Assembly (NCBI RefSeq): GCF_013141865.1
Contig: NZ_RCST01000001.1
Location: 1,860,001 to 1,924,000 of the forward strand
DNA length: 64,000 bases
Direction: 5' to 3'
From: Methylomonas sp. ZR1
GTDB taxonomy: Bacteria > Pseudomonadota > Gammaproteobacteria > Methylococcales > Methylomonadaceae
Shown here: piece after piece, positions 27,506 through 37,537 of the stretch
Numbering within the stretch: the stretch's first letter is position 1
How the letters are laid out: the number at the start of each line of letters is the position of its first letter
The notes under the pieces: generated by a model
Databases searched by the model: none
What the model saw: only the letters and a program-made list of their open reading frames with translations
Told to the model about the DNA's origin: nothing
Program-made: the position numbers and the translations under genes

Positions 27506-29314
27506 TTAGTCGGGGCGCGCAAGATAGGCGCGCCAGCCGCCGTAATCGGTAATGTCCAGCGCCTCGCCCACGGCGGCCGCTTCGCAGACAAACCCCTGTA
27601 CGCTGCTGCCGTCCTCCAATTGCACGCTGCCGATACCCAAGGGTGGTGGGATTTCGGCGACGAATTCCCCGTAACGGCCAATCGGCAAAGCCCACACCTC
27701 AACGGCAATCGCTGCGCCGGTTTCGTCGCGCACCATGCCCGGCCGCTTGCCGTCCGGTAATGCATACAGCCGGTAAGTCGGCGCGGTGTGAGTGCGTTGC
27801 AGCAACACCCCGCCGCGGCCGGTCAACAGGGGGTTCAGCGGCAAGCCGGATAGATGCGCGCCGCACACTGCAACCCGAACAAAGCCAGCCGCGTCGTCGC
27901 TGTCCACTGCGGAAAATTCTGTGCTTAAGATTTGGGAGACGCCCAATGTATGCGGCGCCGATTTCGCGCGCCGTTTCGCCAAGGCCAGCAAAGCCCGGTC
28001 GGCAAAGGCCGGCGCGCACAAGGTGATGCCGAACGGCAGGCCATTGCCGCGAAAACCCGCCGGCAACGCAATGGCGCTGAGGTCGAGCAGATTCATGAAA
28101 TTGGTGTAATAGCCCAGCCGGCTGTTCAATTCGAGCGGTTCGGCTTCGACAGCGGCAATCGGGTAGATGGTGCCGGTGGTCGGTGTGACCAATACGTCGA
28201 TCTGCCGCCAGATCACGTCGCTTTGCGTTTTCAATTCTTGCAAACGGTAAAACGCGCGCCAGGCGTCGGCGGCCGACAAGTCCGACGCTTTGGCCAAAAT
28301 GTCCCTGGTAACCGGAAATAAAGCCTCGGGGTTGGTTTGCACCAGTTCGCCGGCCACCAGATAACGCTCGGCCAGCCATGGTCCGGCATAGAGCAAGCCG
28401 GCGGCGTCCAACAAAGCTTGAATGTCCACTTCGACGGCGCTGCCGCCTTGTTCCACCAATTGCTCAATGGCCGCGGCAAACAAGGCTGCCGCCGCATGAT
28501 CGCCGAAAAATTGCAGTTGCTCCGGTTTCGGTACGCCAAAACGGAAACGGCCGGCAAAGCCCGGCGGCACCGGCAAGGCTTGATCCGGGCGGTTATAGGC
28601 GTCTTGCGCGTCGTAAACGTTGGCGACCCGCAGCACCCGCTCGGCGTCGGCAGCGGTCAACGCAAAGATCGATACGCAATCCAGGCTGCGGCAGGCCGGC
28701 ACCACCCCGGACGTGCTTAATAAGCCCCGCGTTGGCTTCACGCCGACCAAGTTATTAAAAGCTGCCGGCACCCGGCCGGAGCCGGCGGTGTCGGTGCCCA
28801 ACGCAAAGCTGGCCAACCCCGTCGCTACCGCGACCGCCGAACCCGAGCTGGAACCGCCGGCGATGTAATCCGAATCAAAGCTGTTTTGGCACACACCATA
28901 CGGCGAGCGGGTACCGACCAATCCGGTCGCGAACTGGTCCAGATTGGTCTTGCCAACAGGAATCGCGCCGGCGGCGATCAATTGCTTCACCACGTAAGCC
29001 GATTGCCGCGGCTGGTAGGCATAGGCCGGACAAGCTGCTGTAGTCGGCAAATCGGCCAAATCGATGTTGTCCTTGATCGCAAACGGGATGCCGTACAAGG
29101 GCAAGTCGTCCGGCGCCCGCTCCGCTAGCGCCGCGGCGTAAGCCAACAGGCGTTCGAACGGCACACGGCTGATCCAGACGCCGCGCGCCGGCGCGGATTC
29201 CAGGCGCTGCCAGAGCATTTCGACCAGCGCCGTCGGCGTCAGCGCGCCGTCCCGGTAAGCTTGGCTTAGGCTGGCGATGCTCAGGACTTCCGGCAATTCG
29301 CTCCAGGTCTTCAT
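27506..29314 (-). CDS. atzF: Allophanate hydrolase
   Basis: 602 residues. The amidase-signature domain (about residues 1-440) has the Ser-cisSer-Lys triad: lysine in FAIKDNIDL (near residue 84) and the serines in [15 protein letters not shown] (near residue 154-160). The C-terminal domain (about 460-600) matches the extra domain of AtzF/DUR1-type allophanate hydrolases. It converts allophanate to two ammonia and CO2. Its start overlaps the carboxylase stop (ATGA). In the guanidine route carboxyguanidine is deiminated to allophanate, which this enzyme then degrades, so it is the last catabolic step of the operon. Confidence 0.93.
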   Translation of the reverse strand: MKTWSELPEVLSIASLSQAYRDGALTPTALVEMLWQRLESAPARGVWISRVPFERLLAYAAALAERAPDDLPLYGIPFAIKDNIDLADLPTTAACPAYAYQPRQSAYVVKQLIAAGAIPVGKTNLDQFATGLVGTRSPYGVCQNSFDSDYIAGGSSSGSAVAVATGLASFALGTDTAGSGRVPAAFNNLVGVKPTRGLLSTSGVVPACRSLDCVSIFALTAADAERVLRVANVYDAQDAYNRPDQALPVPPGFAGRFRFGVPKPEQLQFFGDHAAAALFAAAIEQLVEQGGSAVEVDIQALLDAAGLLYAGPWLAERYLVAGELVQTNPEALFPVTRDILAKASDLSAADAWRAFYRLQELKTQSDVIWRQIDVLVTPTTGTIYPIAAVEAEPLELNSRLGYYTNFMNLLDLSAIALPAGFRGNGLPFGITLCAPAFADRALLALAKRRAKSAPHTLGVSQILSTEFSAVDSDDAAGFVRVAVCGAHLSGLPLNPLLTGRGGVLLQRTHTAPTYRLYALPDGKRPGMVRDETGAAIAVEVWALPIGRYGEFVAEIPPPLGIGSVQLEDGSSVQGFVCEAAAVGEALDITDYGGWRAYLARPD

Positions 29315-32300
29315 AAGTCCTCCCCGGCCTGTAGCACCAGTAAATCCTGGCCGGCGCTGATTTGGGCACCTTCATTGCAAAACACTTTCCAGACCGTGCC
29401 GTCTGCCGGTGCCGTTACCGGAAATTCCATTTTCATCGACTCGACCACCACCAAGATATCGCCTTGCTTGACGCTAGCGCCGGCCTGGACCAAAACCTGC
29501 CAGACATTGCCGGCGATGTGGCTTGCTACGGCCCTGGCACCGGCCGGCAAATCCAGTTCGGTATCGATGGCCGCCGCCGCGACGGCCTGGTCGTCCGCAT
29601 ACACTTGCCCGGCTTGCTCCCAGCGTTCGCGTTCGGCGTCGAAGGCCGCTTGCTGGCGCTGTTTGCACGCGGCGATCTCGCCGGCGTGCCGGCGCAGAAA
29701 GTCGTTGTACTGGCGCAAACTGAAGGTTTCCTCGCGGATGTCCAGCTTGAGCTTGCCGCTGATCAAGTCCTGCCGGTAACGCAGCAATTCCTCGGCGGAT
29801 ACCGGATAAAACCGAATTTGGTCGAAAAAGCGCAGCAGCCACGGCTTGCCGTCGCGAAAATCGGCGGTTTGCCGGTAACGGTTCCACATCGGCACGGTGC
29901 GGCCGACGAACTGGTAGCCGCCCGGACCTTCCATGCCGTACACGCACAGGTAAGCGCCGCCGATACCGACCGCGTTCTCCGGGGTCCAGGTGCGGGCCGG
30001 GTTGTATTTGGTCGTCACCAAGCGGTGGCGCGGATCGATAGGGGTCGCCACCGGCGCGCCGAGGTACACGTCGCCCAAGCCCATCACCAGATAGCTGGCG
30101 TTGAACAGGATGTCCTTGACCTGCTCTATGCTGTCCAGGCCGTTGATGCGGCGAATGAATTCGATATTGCTCGGACACCACGGCGCATCCTTGCGTACCG
30201 ACTGCATGTATTTTTCGATGGCCAGTTTCGTGGATGGGTCGTCCCAGGACAACGGCAGGTAAACAATGCGGGTCGGCACTGCCATGTCCTCTATGGCCGC
30301 CAATTCGGCTTCGGCCTGGGCCAAAATCCGCATCAGTTCGTCCAGCTTCAAGTGCCGGTCGTAATGTACCTGCAAGGAACGGATGCCCGGCGTCAGGTCG
30401 ACGATGCCGGGTATGCCGCGCTGTTGCAGCCAAGTCATCAAGGCATGCACCCGAAAGCGCAGATTGATGTCCAGTACCAGCGGACCGTATTCGATCAACA
30501 GATTGCGGTCGCCGGCTTGGCGGTAGGTCACTGCAACCTGCTCGATATTGGCCGGCACCTGAGCAAGAATGCAGCTTTCCTCGACGCTTGCTGTTACCGG
30601 CAGATCCGGTAACACGGCATGGGCCGGATCGGCTAAAGCCCGCTCGACTTGGGCATCCAGACTCGCCGCCTGTTCGCGGTTCAGGCGGATAAAGCGCACG
30701 GTATTACCCGGCTTTAATTGGCCCAGTTTCCACAATTCCGCCGCGACCACGGTGGCCGGACAGACGAAACCGCCCAGACTGGGACCGTCCGGACCGAGTA
30801 TCACCGGCATGTCACCGGTAAAATCCACGGCGCCGATGGCGTAAGCGTTGTCGTGGATATTGGACGGGTGCAGGCCGGCCTCGCCGCCGTCGCTACGGGC
30901 CCAACGCGGCTTCGGGCCGATCAAGCGGATGCCGGTGCGGTTGGAGTTGTAATGCACCTCCCAGTCGGTCGCGAAAAATTCGTCTATGTCCTCGTCGGTA
31001 AAAAAGTCCGGCGCGCCGTGCGGGCCGTACAACACACCGATCTGCCAGTGCTCGGAATAAACCGGTAGCGCGGCCGAATTCGGTACGACTTCCTCGGCCA
31101 TGGCGGCTTCCGCTACGACCGGCAACACGTCGCCGACCCGCAGCACCCGGCCGCCGTGGCCGCCGAACTGGCCCAGCGTGAATGTGGCGCGGCTGCCCAG
31201 ATATTCCGGCACGTCGAAGCCGCCTTGGATCGCCAGATACGCACGGCAACCCAGGCCGGCGATAGTGCCCAGTTTCAATACGTCGCCGGCCGCAACCGCA
31301 ATTGCCTGCCAATAGGGTACGGCTTGACCGTTCAACTCGGCTTGCATCGCCGCGCCGGCCAAGACGATGCGGGTAGCGAAATTGAAGCGTAGGCAGGGGC
31401 CGTTGATCGCCATTTCCAGGCCGGCCGCATCCTCAGGGTTCCCCAAAATCCGGTTCGCCAAGCGAAAAGCCAACATATCCATCGGCCCGGACGGCGGTAC
31501 ACCGACGTCCCAATAACCCAGGCGGCCCGGATAATCCTGAATCATGCTTTGCGTGCCGGCTTCCAGCACGTCCAGCGTGCGCGGAAGGTAAGTCAGGCCG
31601 GCCAGATAAGCGGTAATCTGGCGGCCGCCGCGGAATACCTCGTCGGCGACGATCTGCCGCAAATAGGCCAGATTGGTTTCGATGCCGGCCAAGCGGGTAT
31701 CGGCCAAAGCAGCATCCATTTGCGCCAGCGCCTGTTCGCGGTCGCCGGCGTGGACGATGACTTTGGCCAGCAGCGGATCGTAATAAGGCGTGACTTCCAG
31801 GCCGTTCTCCAGCCAATGATCGACCCGGACGCCGGCCGGAAAACGGCAATCGGTCAACAAACCGGCCGAGGGCTGGAAGTTCTTATTCGGGTCTTCGGCG
31901 TAAACCCTGACCTGCATAGCCCAGCCCTGCGGCGCGTGCCGGTACTGATCCAGAAACGTGCTGTCGCCGGCCGCCAGCCGCAGCATCCAGGCTACCAAGT
32001 CGGTGCCGGTGACTTGCTCGGTCACGCCGTGTTCGACTTGCAGCCGGGTGTTGACTTCCAGGAAATAAAATTCGCCGCTGTCCTGGTCGTAAACGAATTC
32101 GACGGTGCCGGCCGAACGGTAAGCCACCGCCTCACCCAGTGCCAAGGCATGCCGGTAAAGTGCCGCTCGGGTCGCCTCGCTGAGGCCCGGCGCCGGGGTT
32201 TCCTCGATCACTTTCTGGTTGCGGCGCTGTACCGAACAATCGCGCTCGCCTAAATGGATCACCCGCCCGGCGCCGTCGCCGAATATCTGTACCTCGATAT

Positions 32301-32919
32301 GGCGGGCGCGTTCGATGAATTTCTCCAGATACAGGCCGCTGTCCTTGAAATTGACCGCGCTCAAGCGTTTCACCACGGCAAACGCTTCTTTTAGTTCGGC
32401 GTCGTTGCGGCACAGGCGCATGCCGATACCGCCGCCGCCGGCGGTGCTTTTCAGCATCAATGGGTAGCCGATAGCGGCGGCGGCCTGCAAAGCCTGCTCT
32501 ATGTCCACCAACAGGCCGGTGCCGGGCAGCAGCGGCACGCCGCAAGCTTGGGCGATCTCGCGGGCGGTGTGCTTCAAACCGAAGCGGCGCAACTGTTCCG
32601 GTGTCGGGCCGATGAAGACGATGCCGGCCGCGGCGCATTGCTCGGCGAATTCCGCATTCTCGCTTAAGAAGCCGTAACCGGGATGGATGGCTTGGGCGCC
32701 GGTGCTCAATGCCGCTGCCAAAATCCGCTCGCCGCGCAAATAGCTGTCGGCCGCTGCCGCGCCGCCGACGCAGACCGCTTCGTCCGCTTGTTGCACGTGC
32801 ATAGCATGGGCGTCGGCTTCGGAATATACCGCGACGCTGGCGACGCCCAATTGCTTTAAGGTCCGAATGATGCGGCAGGCGATTTCGCCGCGATTGGCGA
32901 TCAATACCTTGTTAAACAT
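29311..32919 (-). CDS. Biotin-dependent guanidine carboxylase (urea carboxylase family)
   Basis: 1202 residues. The biotin carboxylase domain (about 1-450) starts [21 protein letters not shown] and shows the ATP-grasp loop [11 protein letters not shown] and the [14 protein letters not shown] motif. Next come the paired KipI/KipA-like (AHS1/AHS2) carboxyltransferase domains (about 470-1080), and finally a biotinyl domain with [10 protein letters not shown] near residue 1165-1174, whose lysine carries biotin. Annotation pipelines call this urea carboxylase. The guanidine-I riboswitch and the two adjacent deiminase-subunit genes argue for guanidine as substrate, as shown for homologous operons. 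The substrate-selecting residue was not checked. Confidence 0.9.
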   Translation of the reverse strand: MFNKVLIANRGEIACRIIRTLKQLGVASVAVYSEADAHAMHVQQADEAVCVGGAAAADSYLRGERILAAALSTGAQAIHPGYGFLSENAEFAEQCAAAGIVFIGPTPEQLRRFGLKHTAREIAQACGVPLLPGTGLLVDIEQALQAAAAIGYPLMLKSTAGGGGIGMRLCRNDAELKEAFAVVKRLSAVNFKDSGLYLEKFIERARHIEVQIFGDGAGRVIHLGERDCSVQRRNQKVIEETPAPGLSEATRAALYRHALALGEAVAYRSAGTVEFVYDQDSGEFYFLEVNTRLQVEHGVTEQVTGTDLVAWMLRLAAGDSTFLDQYRHAPQGWAMQVRVYAEDPNKNFQPSAGLLTDCRFPAGVRVDHWLENGLEVTPYYDPLLAKVIVHAGDREQALAQMDAALADTRLAGIETNLAYLRQIVADEVFRGGRQITAYLAGLTYLPRTLDVLEAGTQSMIQDYPGRLGYWDVGVPPSGPMDMLAFRLANRILGNPEDAAGLEMAINGPCLRFNFATRIVLAGAAMQAELNGQAVPYWQAIAVAAGDVLKLGTIAGLGCRAYLAIQGGFDVPEYLGSRATFTLGQFGGHGGRVLRVGDVLPVVAEAAMAEEVVPNSAALPVYSEHWQIGVLYGPHGAPDFFTDEDIDEFFATDWEVHYNSNRTGIRLIGPKPRWARSDGGEAGLHPSNIHDNAYAIGAVDFTGDMPVILGPDGPSLGGFVCPATVVAAELWKLGQLKPGNTVRFIRLNREQAASLDAQVERALADPAHAVLPDLPVTASVEESCILAQVPANIEQVAVTYRQAGDRNLLIEYGPLVLDINLRFRVHALMTWLQQRGIPGIVDLTPGIRSLQVHYDRHLKLDELMRILAQAEAELAAIEDMAVPTRIVYLPLSWDDPSTKLAIEKYMQSVRKDAPWCPSNIEFIRRINGLDSIEQVKDILFNASYLVMGLGDVYLGAPVATPIDPRHRLVTTKYNPARTWTPENAVGIGGAYLCVYGMEGPGGYQFVGRTVPMWNRYRQTADFRDGKPWLLRFFDQIRFYPVSAEELLRYRQDLISGKLKLDIREETFSLRQYNDFLRRHAGEIAACKQRQQAAFDAERERWEQAGQVYADDQAVAAAAIDTELDLPAGARAVASHIAGNVWQVLVQAGASVKQGDILVVVESMKMEFPVTAPADGTVWKVFCNEGAQISAGQDLLVLQAGEDL

Positions 32920-32988
32920 GAATCCTCGTTTGGCGGGCCGTCCCGCCTTGCTTTGCCAACGCCGGGCCGTCCCGGCGCGGATTACGGT

Positions 32989-33627
32989 TCAATCCCAGAT
33001 CAGCAGGCGCACCGGCGTCGGGTTGTAGGCGTTACACGGGTTGTTCAACTGCGGACAATTGGAAATCAGCGCGATGACGTCCATCTCCGCCCGCATTTCC
33101 ACGTACTTGCCCGGCGCGGAAATGCCGTCGGCAAAGGTCAGCTGGCCGTCAGCCGTGACCGGCACGTTCATGAAAAAATTGATGTTGCTGGCAATGTCGC
33201 GCTTGGCCAGGCCGCAGTCGGCGTGACCGATGGCCAATAGAAAACTGTCGCGGCAGCTGTGCATGTGTTTCTTGTCCAAGGCGTAGCGCACGCTGTTGCT
33301 TTCGGCGGCGCAGGCACCGCCTAGCGTATCGTGGCGGCCGCAGGTGTCGGCGACGATGGTCAGCAATACCTTGCCCTCGCCGGACATCAATTTGGAGCCG
33401 GCGCTCAAGTACAGATTGCCTTGGTGGCGTATCGTGTCGCTGGCGCTGTAGCGCTCTTCATGGTCGGCGGCGCTGTAAAACAGAGTATCGACCGCCTGGT
33501 TGCCTTCCATGTCTAGAATACGGAAGGTCTGACCTTGTTTGATGGTATGCAGCCAGGGTTCGCCGGCCGGCAAGGTGTAATCGTAAATGGCGTTGCTCGG
33601 ATCGAGCGTGCTCTCGACGATGGGCAT
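32989..33627 (-). CDS. Carboxyguanidine deiminase subunit (UAAP2, DUF1989)
   Basis: 212 residues of the family once called urea amidolyase-associated protein 2. Recognisable parts are [20 protein letters not shown] near residue 25-44, [20 protein letters not shown] near residue 92-111 with candidate metal-binding Cys/His residues, and [10 protein letters not shown] near residue 146. The family was shown biochemically to form a heteromeric enzyme that deiminates carboxyguanidine to allophanate. It is a diverged paralogue of the next gene upstream, sharing the [16 protein letters not shown] and [18 protein letters not shown] segments. It sits between its partner and the carboxylase. The A/B subunit letter is not assigned here. 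Confidence 0.88.
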   Translation of the reverse strand: MPIVESTLDPSNAIYDYTLPAGEPWLHTIKQGQTFRILDMEGNQAVDTLFYSAADHEERYSASDTIRHQGNLYLSAGSKLMSGEGKVLLTIVADTCGRHDTLGGACAAESNSVRYALDKKHMHSCRDSFLLAIGHADCGLAKRDIASNINFFMNVPVTADGQLTFADGISAPGKYVEMRAEMDVIALISNCPQLNNPCNAYNPTPVRLLIWD

Positions 33628-33652
33628 GGTTACGTCCTCGTTAGATCGGTGA

Positions 33653-34384
33653 TTACAGAAAATAGCGTTCGGTATTGCTAAAGCCGCGGCCGTTTTCCGG
33701 GCGGAAATTGCGGCATTTATCGTCTTGATCCGGCAAGGCGCCGCGATAGGCTTCTAACAGCACCGGTTTGGGCTGGTAATGCGGATTGGGGTCCAAGGGA
33801 TGCGGGCAACTGCTCAGCACCACCAGCGTGTTCATTTCGAAGCGCAATTCGACTTGGCTGCCGGGGACGGAATGGCCGGCTTGATATTGCAGATTGCCTT
33901 CCGCGTCGGCGGCTATCTTGCTGAAGAAATTGACGTTGGCGACCAAGTCGCGCTTGCCCAGCCCCCATTTCTCCAGTTCGATCAACAAACTGTCGCGGCC
34001 GTTGCGATACATCGCATTGCGATGGCTTTGGTAACTGGCCGTGCCGTATTTGGTCAGTACTTGCGCAGCGTCGGACACGCCGCACACCGTGTCGTGCCAA
34101 CCCAGCGTGTCGGCGGTAAGTGAGCACAACACCCGGCCCATGTCGGAATAGCAGACAAAGCCTTCAGTCAGATGAAACGTGTGTTGCGCTTTTAAAGTGT
34201 CGGCCATGTTGTAGCGTTCGGTGCGTTCGTCGTCGTTGACGAACAAAGCCGACAGGTTGGCGCCGCCTTCGCTGTCGGTCAGGCGCAGCCGGTTGCCGCG
34301 CCGCATCCGGAACGAGGTATGGGCGCCGCCCGGCAAAGTCTCGCTCCAAAGCAGGTCTGCAGGATCGATTGCAGCTAAAGTCAT
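33653..34384 (-). CDS. Carboxyguanidine deiminase subunit (UAAP1, DUF1989)
   Basis: 243 residues of the urea amidolyase-associated protein 1 family. The segments [21 protein letters not shown] (near residue 26), [16 protein letters not shown] (near residue 94), [20 protein letters not shown] and NVNFFSKI mirror those of the second subunit, and the C-terminal [16 protein letters not shown] is typical of DUF1989. With that subunit it should convert carboxyguanidine to allophanate and ammonia in the cytoplasm. It follows the transporter ATPase by 18 bases and precedes its partner by 25, so the two are co-expressed. Its length (about 240) is normal. Confidence 0.88.
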   Translation of the reverse strand: MTLAAIDPADLLWSETLPGGAHTSFRMRRGNRLRLTDSEGGANLSALFVNDDERTERYNMADTLKAQHTFHLTEGFVCYSDMGRVLCSLTADTLGWHDTVCGVSDAAQVLTKYGTASYQSHRNAMYRNGRDSLLIELEKWGLGKRDLVANVNFFSKIAADAEGNLQYQAGHSVPGSQVELRFEMNTLVVLSSCPHPLDPNPHYQPKPVLLEAYRGALPDQDDKCRNFRPENGRGFSNTERYFL

Positions 34385-34402
34385 GTTGGTCTCCTAATAA
34401 AT

Positions 34403-35242
34403 TTACGGCGCCGGATTCTGGCCCAGGCGCTCGAGCAGTTCGTAGTCGGTCTGCATGCCGGACGTGTCGCGGATGCCGGCCAAAATTTGTTTTTTTAAGG
34501 CAATGAAGTCCGGGGTCTGCTTCATGTCCTGGTCGCGGTGATCCGGTAACGGCACGGTGTGGACCGCAGCGATCCGTCCCGGCCGCGGCGCCATCAGCAC
34601 CACCCGGTGCGCCAGATAAATCGCTTCTTCCACGTCGTGGGTGACGAACAGCACCGTGGTCTTTTCCAGGATGGAAACGTGCAGGATCAGATCGTGCATG
34701 ACCTCGCGGGTCTGGGCGTCCAGCGCGCCGAACGGCTCGTCCATCAGCAGGATGCGCGGCCGCGCCATCAAGGCCCGGGCGATGGCCACCCGCTGCTGCA
34801 TGCCACCGGACAACTGATTCGGATAGGCACCGGCAACGTGGCTCAGGCCCATCAAGCGGATCAGGGCATCGGCCCGGCCTTCGGCAGATTCGACGTCGCT
34901 CAGCGTCGATACGTCTCGATGTACCTTCAATTGCCGGCAGAACTTGATGTTGTCGGTCACGCTCAACCACGGATACAGGCTGTAATGCTGGAACACCATG
35001 GCCCGGTCGATGCCGGGACCGGCGATAGGCCGGCCGTCGACGTCGACGCCGCCGCCGCTGGCCGGCTCCAGGCCCGCGACGATACGCAGCAAGGTCGATT
35101 TGCCGCAGCCGGAGGCGCCGACCAGCGTGACGAACTCGCCGGGGGCGATGTCGAGATCGGCATCCTGCAAGGCGACGATGTCCGCGCCGTTGGCGACAAA
35201 GCGTTTTTGCAATTGGCGGATCTGAATGATGGGATTCGTCAT
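34403..35242 (-). CDS. ABC transporter ATPase of the guanidine operon (NrtD/SsuB/TauB type)
   Basis: About 279 residues starting at the ATG at 35242 (MTNPIIQIRQL). The frame stays open far upstream, but only because it overlaps the permease gene in another frame. Walker A is GASGCGKST (near residue 42), the signature is LSGGMQQRVAIARAL (near residue 145), Walker B is [12 protein letters not shown] and the H-loop VTHDVEEA. Sequence style is that of nitrate/sulfonate/taurine importers. It lies five bases after the permease stop and energises uptake with the neighbouring permease and binding protein. Confidence 0.9.
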   Translation of the reverse strand: MTNPIIQIRQLQKRFVANGADIVALQDADLDIAPGEFVTLVGASGCGKSTLLRIVAGLEPASGGGVDVDGRPIAGPGIDRAMVFQHYSLYPWLSVTDNIKFCRQLKVHRDVSTLSDVESAEGRADALIRLMGLSHVAGAYPNQLSGGMQQRVAIARALMARPRILLMDEPFGALDAQTREVMHDLILHVSILEKTTVLFVTHDVEEAIYLAHRVVLMAPRPGRIAAVHTVPLPDHRDQDMKQTPDFIALKKQILAGIRDTSGMQTDYELLERLGQNPAP

Positions 35243-35247
35243 CGGCG

Positions 35248-36057
35248 CTATCTCCGGTACAGCCAAGGGAAGCTGCGGCGATGCGCCCAGCGGAAGCATT
35301 GGTCGGTGGCCAGCCCGAACAGGCCGATCAGAATGATGCCGGCGAAGATTTTGTCGGTTTGCAGAAAGCGTTGCGCCTTCAGTACGGCAAAACCCAGGCC
35401 GGAGTTGGCCGCCACCAGCTCGGCGACTACCAGATACGTCCAGGCCCAGCCCATCGTCACCCGCAAGGTATCCAGAATCGCCGGTTTGGCCGACGGGATG
35501 ATCACCCGCATCACGATTTCGTCGCGGTCGGCGCCCATGGTCTGCGCCGCTTCGATTTGCTCCATCGGCACCCGCCGCACGTCCTCGGCGATCATCAGCA
35601 GCATCTGGAAGAAGGTACCGATGAAGATAATCGCGATCTTGGCGCCCTCGTCGATCCCGACCCACAGCATCACCAACGGGATGAAGGCGGCCGCCGGCAT
35701 GTAGCGGATGAAGTCGGTCAAGGGTTCGAACAAGGCTTTGACCGGCGCATAGGTGCCGACCAACACGCCCAGGGGCAAGGCCAGTACGGCCGACAATAAA
35801 AACCCGGCCACCACCCGGTAAACGCTGATCGCCACGTCGCCCAATAAATCGCCGTCGCGCAACCATGCCCAGGCGCTATCCAACACCAAAGGCGGTGTCG
35901 GCAAAAACACCGGATCTATCGCGCCGCCGGCAGAGGCCCACCACCAAGCCAGCAGCGCCGACAGCAAACCGCCGATAGCAATCAGCCAATGCGTGCGCCG
36001 TTCCAAACTGCCGCGTATCGCCCAAAATGGTCGGCGCGGATTTAAATTGCCAGTCAT
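35248..36057 (-). CDS. ABC transporter permease of the guanidine operon
   Basis: About 269 residues with a soluble N-terminus and six helices. The cytoplasmic EAA-type loop reads EQIEAAQTMGADRDEIVMRV near residue 180. The family is the SsuC/TauC/NrtB-type BPD_transp_1 permease. I prefer the ATG at 36057, which has AAGG seven bases upstream, over an in-frame GTG at 36066. It begins 15 bases after the binding-protein stop. Its likely cargo is guanidine or a guanidinium-like cation, inferred from the riboswitch and the downstream catabolic genes. Confidence 0.88.
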   Translation of the reverse strand: MTGNLNPRRPFWAIRGSLERRTHWLIAIGGLLSALLAWWWASAGGAIDPVFLPTPPLVLDSAWAWLRDGDLLGDVAISVYRVVAGFLLSAVLALPLGVLVGTYAPVKALFEPLTDFIRYMPAAAFIPLVMLWVGIDEGAKIAIIFIGTFFQMLLMIAEDVRRVPMEQIEAAQTMGADRDEIVMRVIIPSAKPAILDTLRVTMGWAWTYLVVAELVAANSGLGFAVLKAQRFLQTDKIFAGIILIGLFGLATDQCFRWAHRRSFPWLYRR

Positions 36058-36072
36058 CGTTGTCACCTTACG

Positions 36073-37068
36073 CTAGTGGGCGGCGAGCGCTTCGGCTACC
36101 AATGAAGCATCGACGCCGACCGCCAAATCCGGCACGCTGTCGATCAAGCGGTTGTCCTTCAAAAACGCGGCGATGGTTGGGCCGACCGCCGCCAACGACG
36201 CCGGTTCGCTGGCCGCTCCCAAGGCTTTCAGGTTGTCTTCCAACGTGAAGAAGCGGGTGCCGGGCAGAAACACTTTGTAGGCATCCGGTTTCATGCCGAC
36301 CACTTTGGCCATGACGGTAACGGCTTGGTCGGGCTGCTCGCGGATAAAGCGCTGGGTATCCTGCCAAGCCTTGATCATGCCGACCAACTCGGCGCGGTGG
36401 GTTTCGATGGTTTTGACTCTAGCCACCAGTAAATCCGGGATCAAGCCGGGCATGTCTTTGGAGGTGAATAAGGCCATGCCTTTGCCGCTGGCCTGGATGT
36501 TGTTAACCCAGGGATTCCATACCACGGTGGCGTCGACCCGGCCGCTTAGAAACGCCGCCGCCGCGTCGCCGGCCGACAGGTTTACGGTTTTGATGTCGTC
36601 GAAACTCAGGCCGTTTTTACTCAAGGCGGTGGCGAGTACGAAGTGGGAAATCGAATATTGTTCAAGGGCGATGGTTTTGCCTTTCAGGTCGGCGAAGCTT
36701 TTGATGGCAGGATTGACCATCAAAGCGTCGTTGCCGTCGGAGTTGTCGTTAACCAGGATGGCTTTGACCGGTATGTTTTTGCTGAGCGGCGCCATGGTGT
36801 CGGACCAGGTCTGGCAATTGGCATCCAGTTGGCCGGCCGACAGGGCCGAGATGGAATCGGTGTAATTGGCAAACCAGACCAGTTTGACCTTGGCGCCGTA
36901 TTTTTTGAAGTAGCCGTTGTGTTCGGCGACATACCAGGCCACCCAGCCGGGCCAATCGCTGACTCCAACCTTTACCTCAGCGGCAGCCGGTTTAGACAAG
37001 CAAAACAATGCCGCAGCAAGGACAAGCGCAATTAATCGGGACAGGCAGTGGGAGAAAGTAGATGTCAT
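36073..37068 (-). CDS. Periplasmic substrate-binding protein of the guanidine ABC transporter
   Basis: 331 residues. The signal peptide (MTSTFSHCLSRLIALVLAAA) is cleaved at about residue 30, giving a mature start of EVKVGVSDWPGWVAWYVAEH, the recognisable opening of SsuA/NrtA-like binding proteins (NMT1 family). KGKTIALEQYSISHFVLATAL near residue 130 and VVWNPWVNNIQ near residue 180 are typical. It is the first gene after the guanidine-I riboswitch, with a GGAG ribosome site at 37076-37079 that lies within or beside a hairpin able to respond to the riboswitch. Cargo specificity is inferred from operon context. Confidence 0.88.
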   Translation of the reverse strand: MTSTFSHCLSRLIALVLAAALFCLSKPAAAEVKVGVSDWPGWVAWYVAEHNGYFKKYGAKVKLVWFANYTDSISALSAGQLDANCQTWSDTMAPLSKNIPVKAILVNDNSDGNDALMVNPAIKSFADLKGKTIALEQYSISHFVLATALSKNGLSFDDIKTVNLSAGDAAAAFLSGRVDATVVWNPWVNNIQASGKGMALFTSKDMPGLIPDLLVARVKTIETHRAELVGMIKAWQDTQRFIREQPDQAVTVMAKVVGMKPDAYKVFLPGTRFFTLEDNLKALGAASEPASLAAVGPTIAAFLKDNRLIDSVPDLAVGVDASLVAEALAAH

Positions 37069-37070
37069 GA

Positions 37071-37127
37071 GTAGCTCCAGTCGGGTTGAAAAGCTACACG
37101 TAGAGGCGGACCGGTTTATAAAACCGT
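37071..37127 (-). promoter_or_regulatory. Riboswitch expression platform with competing stems
   Basis: On the plus strand GTAGCT (37071-37076), AGCTACAC (37092-37099) and GTGTAGCT (37154-37161, inside the aptamer) are mutually complementary in a way that makes pairings exclusive: the middle copy can pair with the ribosome-site side or with the aptamer side. The GGAG ribosome site directly abuts the first copy. A separate hairpin (CGGTTT/AAACCG, 37112-37126) lies between. No T-run follows any stem, so translational control seems more likely than transcription termination. Confidence 0.55.
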
Positions 37128-37225
37128 CTGACCTCCCGGGCTTTTATCCCGCCGTGTAGCTCCCCGAAAGAAGCCGGCAACTCTCGGTCGCTGACGCTCA
37201 AAATTGAGCCGGAACCCTAGTCACC
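37128..37225 (-). ncRNA. Guanidine-I (ykkC) riboswitch
   Basis: Read on the minus strand, this holds the strongly conserved ykkC segments in order: CTAGGGTTCCGG (about 37219-37208), then CGACCGAGAG (about 37191-37182), then ACACGGCGGG followed by ATAAAAGCCCGGGAGG (37158-37132). These match the guanidine-I class consensus as I remember it. The aptamer lies in the leader of a guanidine importer/deiminase/carboxylase operon, the classical regulon. Binding of guanidinium normally turns expression on. Confidence 0.93.
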
Positions 37226-37276
37226 ATTTTGTTAAGGCGCTTTTATGATCGCGCCTCACGTGTTGTAATTCTATAC

Positions 37277-37292
37277 AGCAAGCTGTATGCCA
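37277..37292 (-). promoter_or_regulatory. Sigma-54 (-24/-12) promoter of the guanidine operon
   Basis: The minus strand reads TGGCATACAGCTTGCT, matching TGGCAC-N5-TTGCT with one change and exact GG-N10-GC spacing. Transcription would start near 37266, about 40 bases before the riboswitch, which fits well. This implies control by RpoN plus an enhancer-binding activator, most simply NtrC. Confidence 0.65.
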
Positions 37293-37365
37293 TACATAAA
37301 TTTATATATAAATCAATAATATATAAAATCACACCGCCTGCAAAATCCAGCGTTTTGCGTTTTAG

Positions 37366-37404
37366 TGGTGCAAGCAAAAATAAAATCAGATCCAACTTGG
37401 TGCA
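37366..37404 (-). promoter_or_regulatory. Two NtrC-like half-sites upstream of the sigma-54 promoter
   Basis: TGCACCA occurs twice on the minus strand, at 37404-37398 and 37372-37366. The first continues as TGCACCAAGTTGGATCT, close to the dyad TGCAC-N6-GGTGCA over its left half and the GG. The sites lie about 100 and 135 bases upstream of the inferred start, the expected enhancer distance for NtrC. The rest of 37226-37537 is AT-rich and holds no convincing gene. Confidence 0.45.
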
Positions 37405-37537
37405 CAAAATTCTAATTAAGCTTGCTTATTGGCGTTTTGGCCGGTTTGCGAAAGGCCTTGTTTTAAACAACATCTTGACCAGCAAAGATGTCATATTTCC
37501 CTTTGCCGGATGACACAAAATCGCCGATTGCAAGCCG

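Noticed and set aside
27699..31068. Many long open frames opposite or out of frame with the carboxylase and allophanate hydrolase genes
   Set aside because: They are by-products of high GC codon bias; their translations are Arg/Pro/Ala-rich without motifs, while the annotated frames have complete domains.
29311..32919. Labelling the carboxylase simply as urea carboxylase
   Set aside because: The riboswitch and the two deiminase-subunit genes favour guanidine as substrate.
35243..35866. Upstream extension of the guanidine-transporter ATPase frame
   Set aside because: The extension overlaps the permease gene in another frame and has no recognisable domain; the ATPase domain begins at the ATG at 35242.
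37229..37513. Plus-strand open frame in the AT-rich region upstream of the guanidine operon
   Set aside because: It covers the sigma-54 promoter and NtrC-like sites, is low complexity and basic, and has no ribosome site or family motif.
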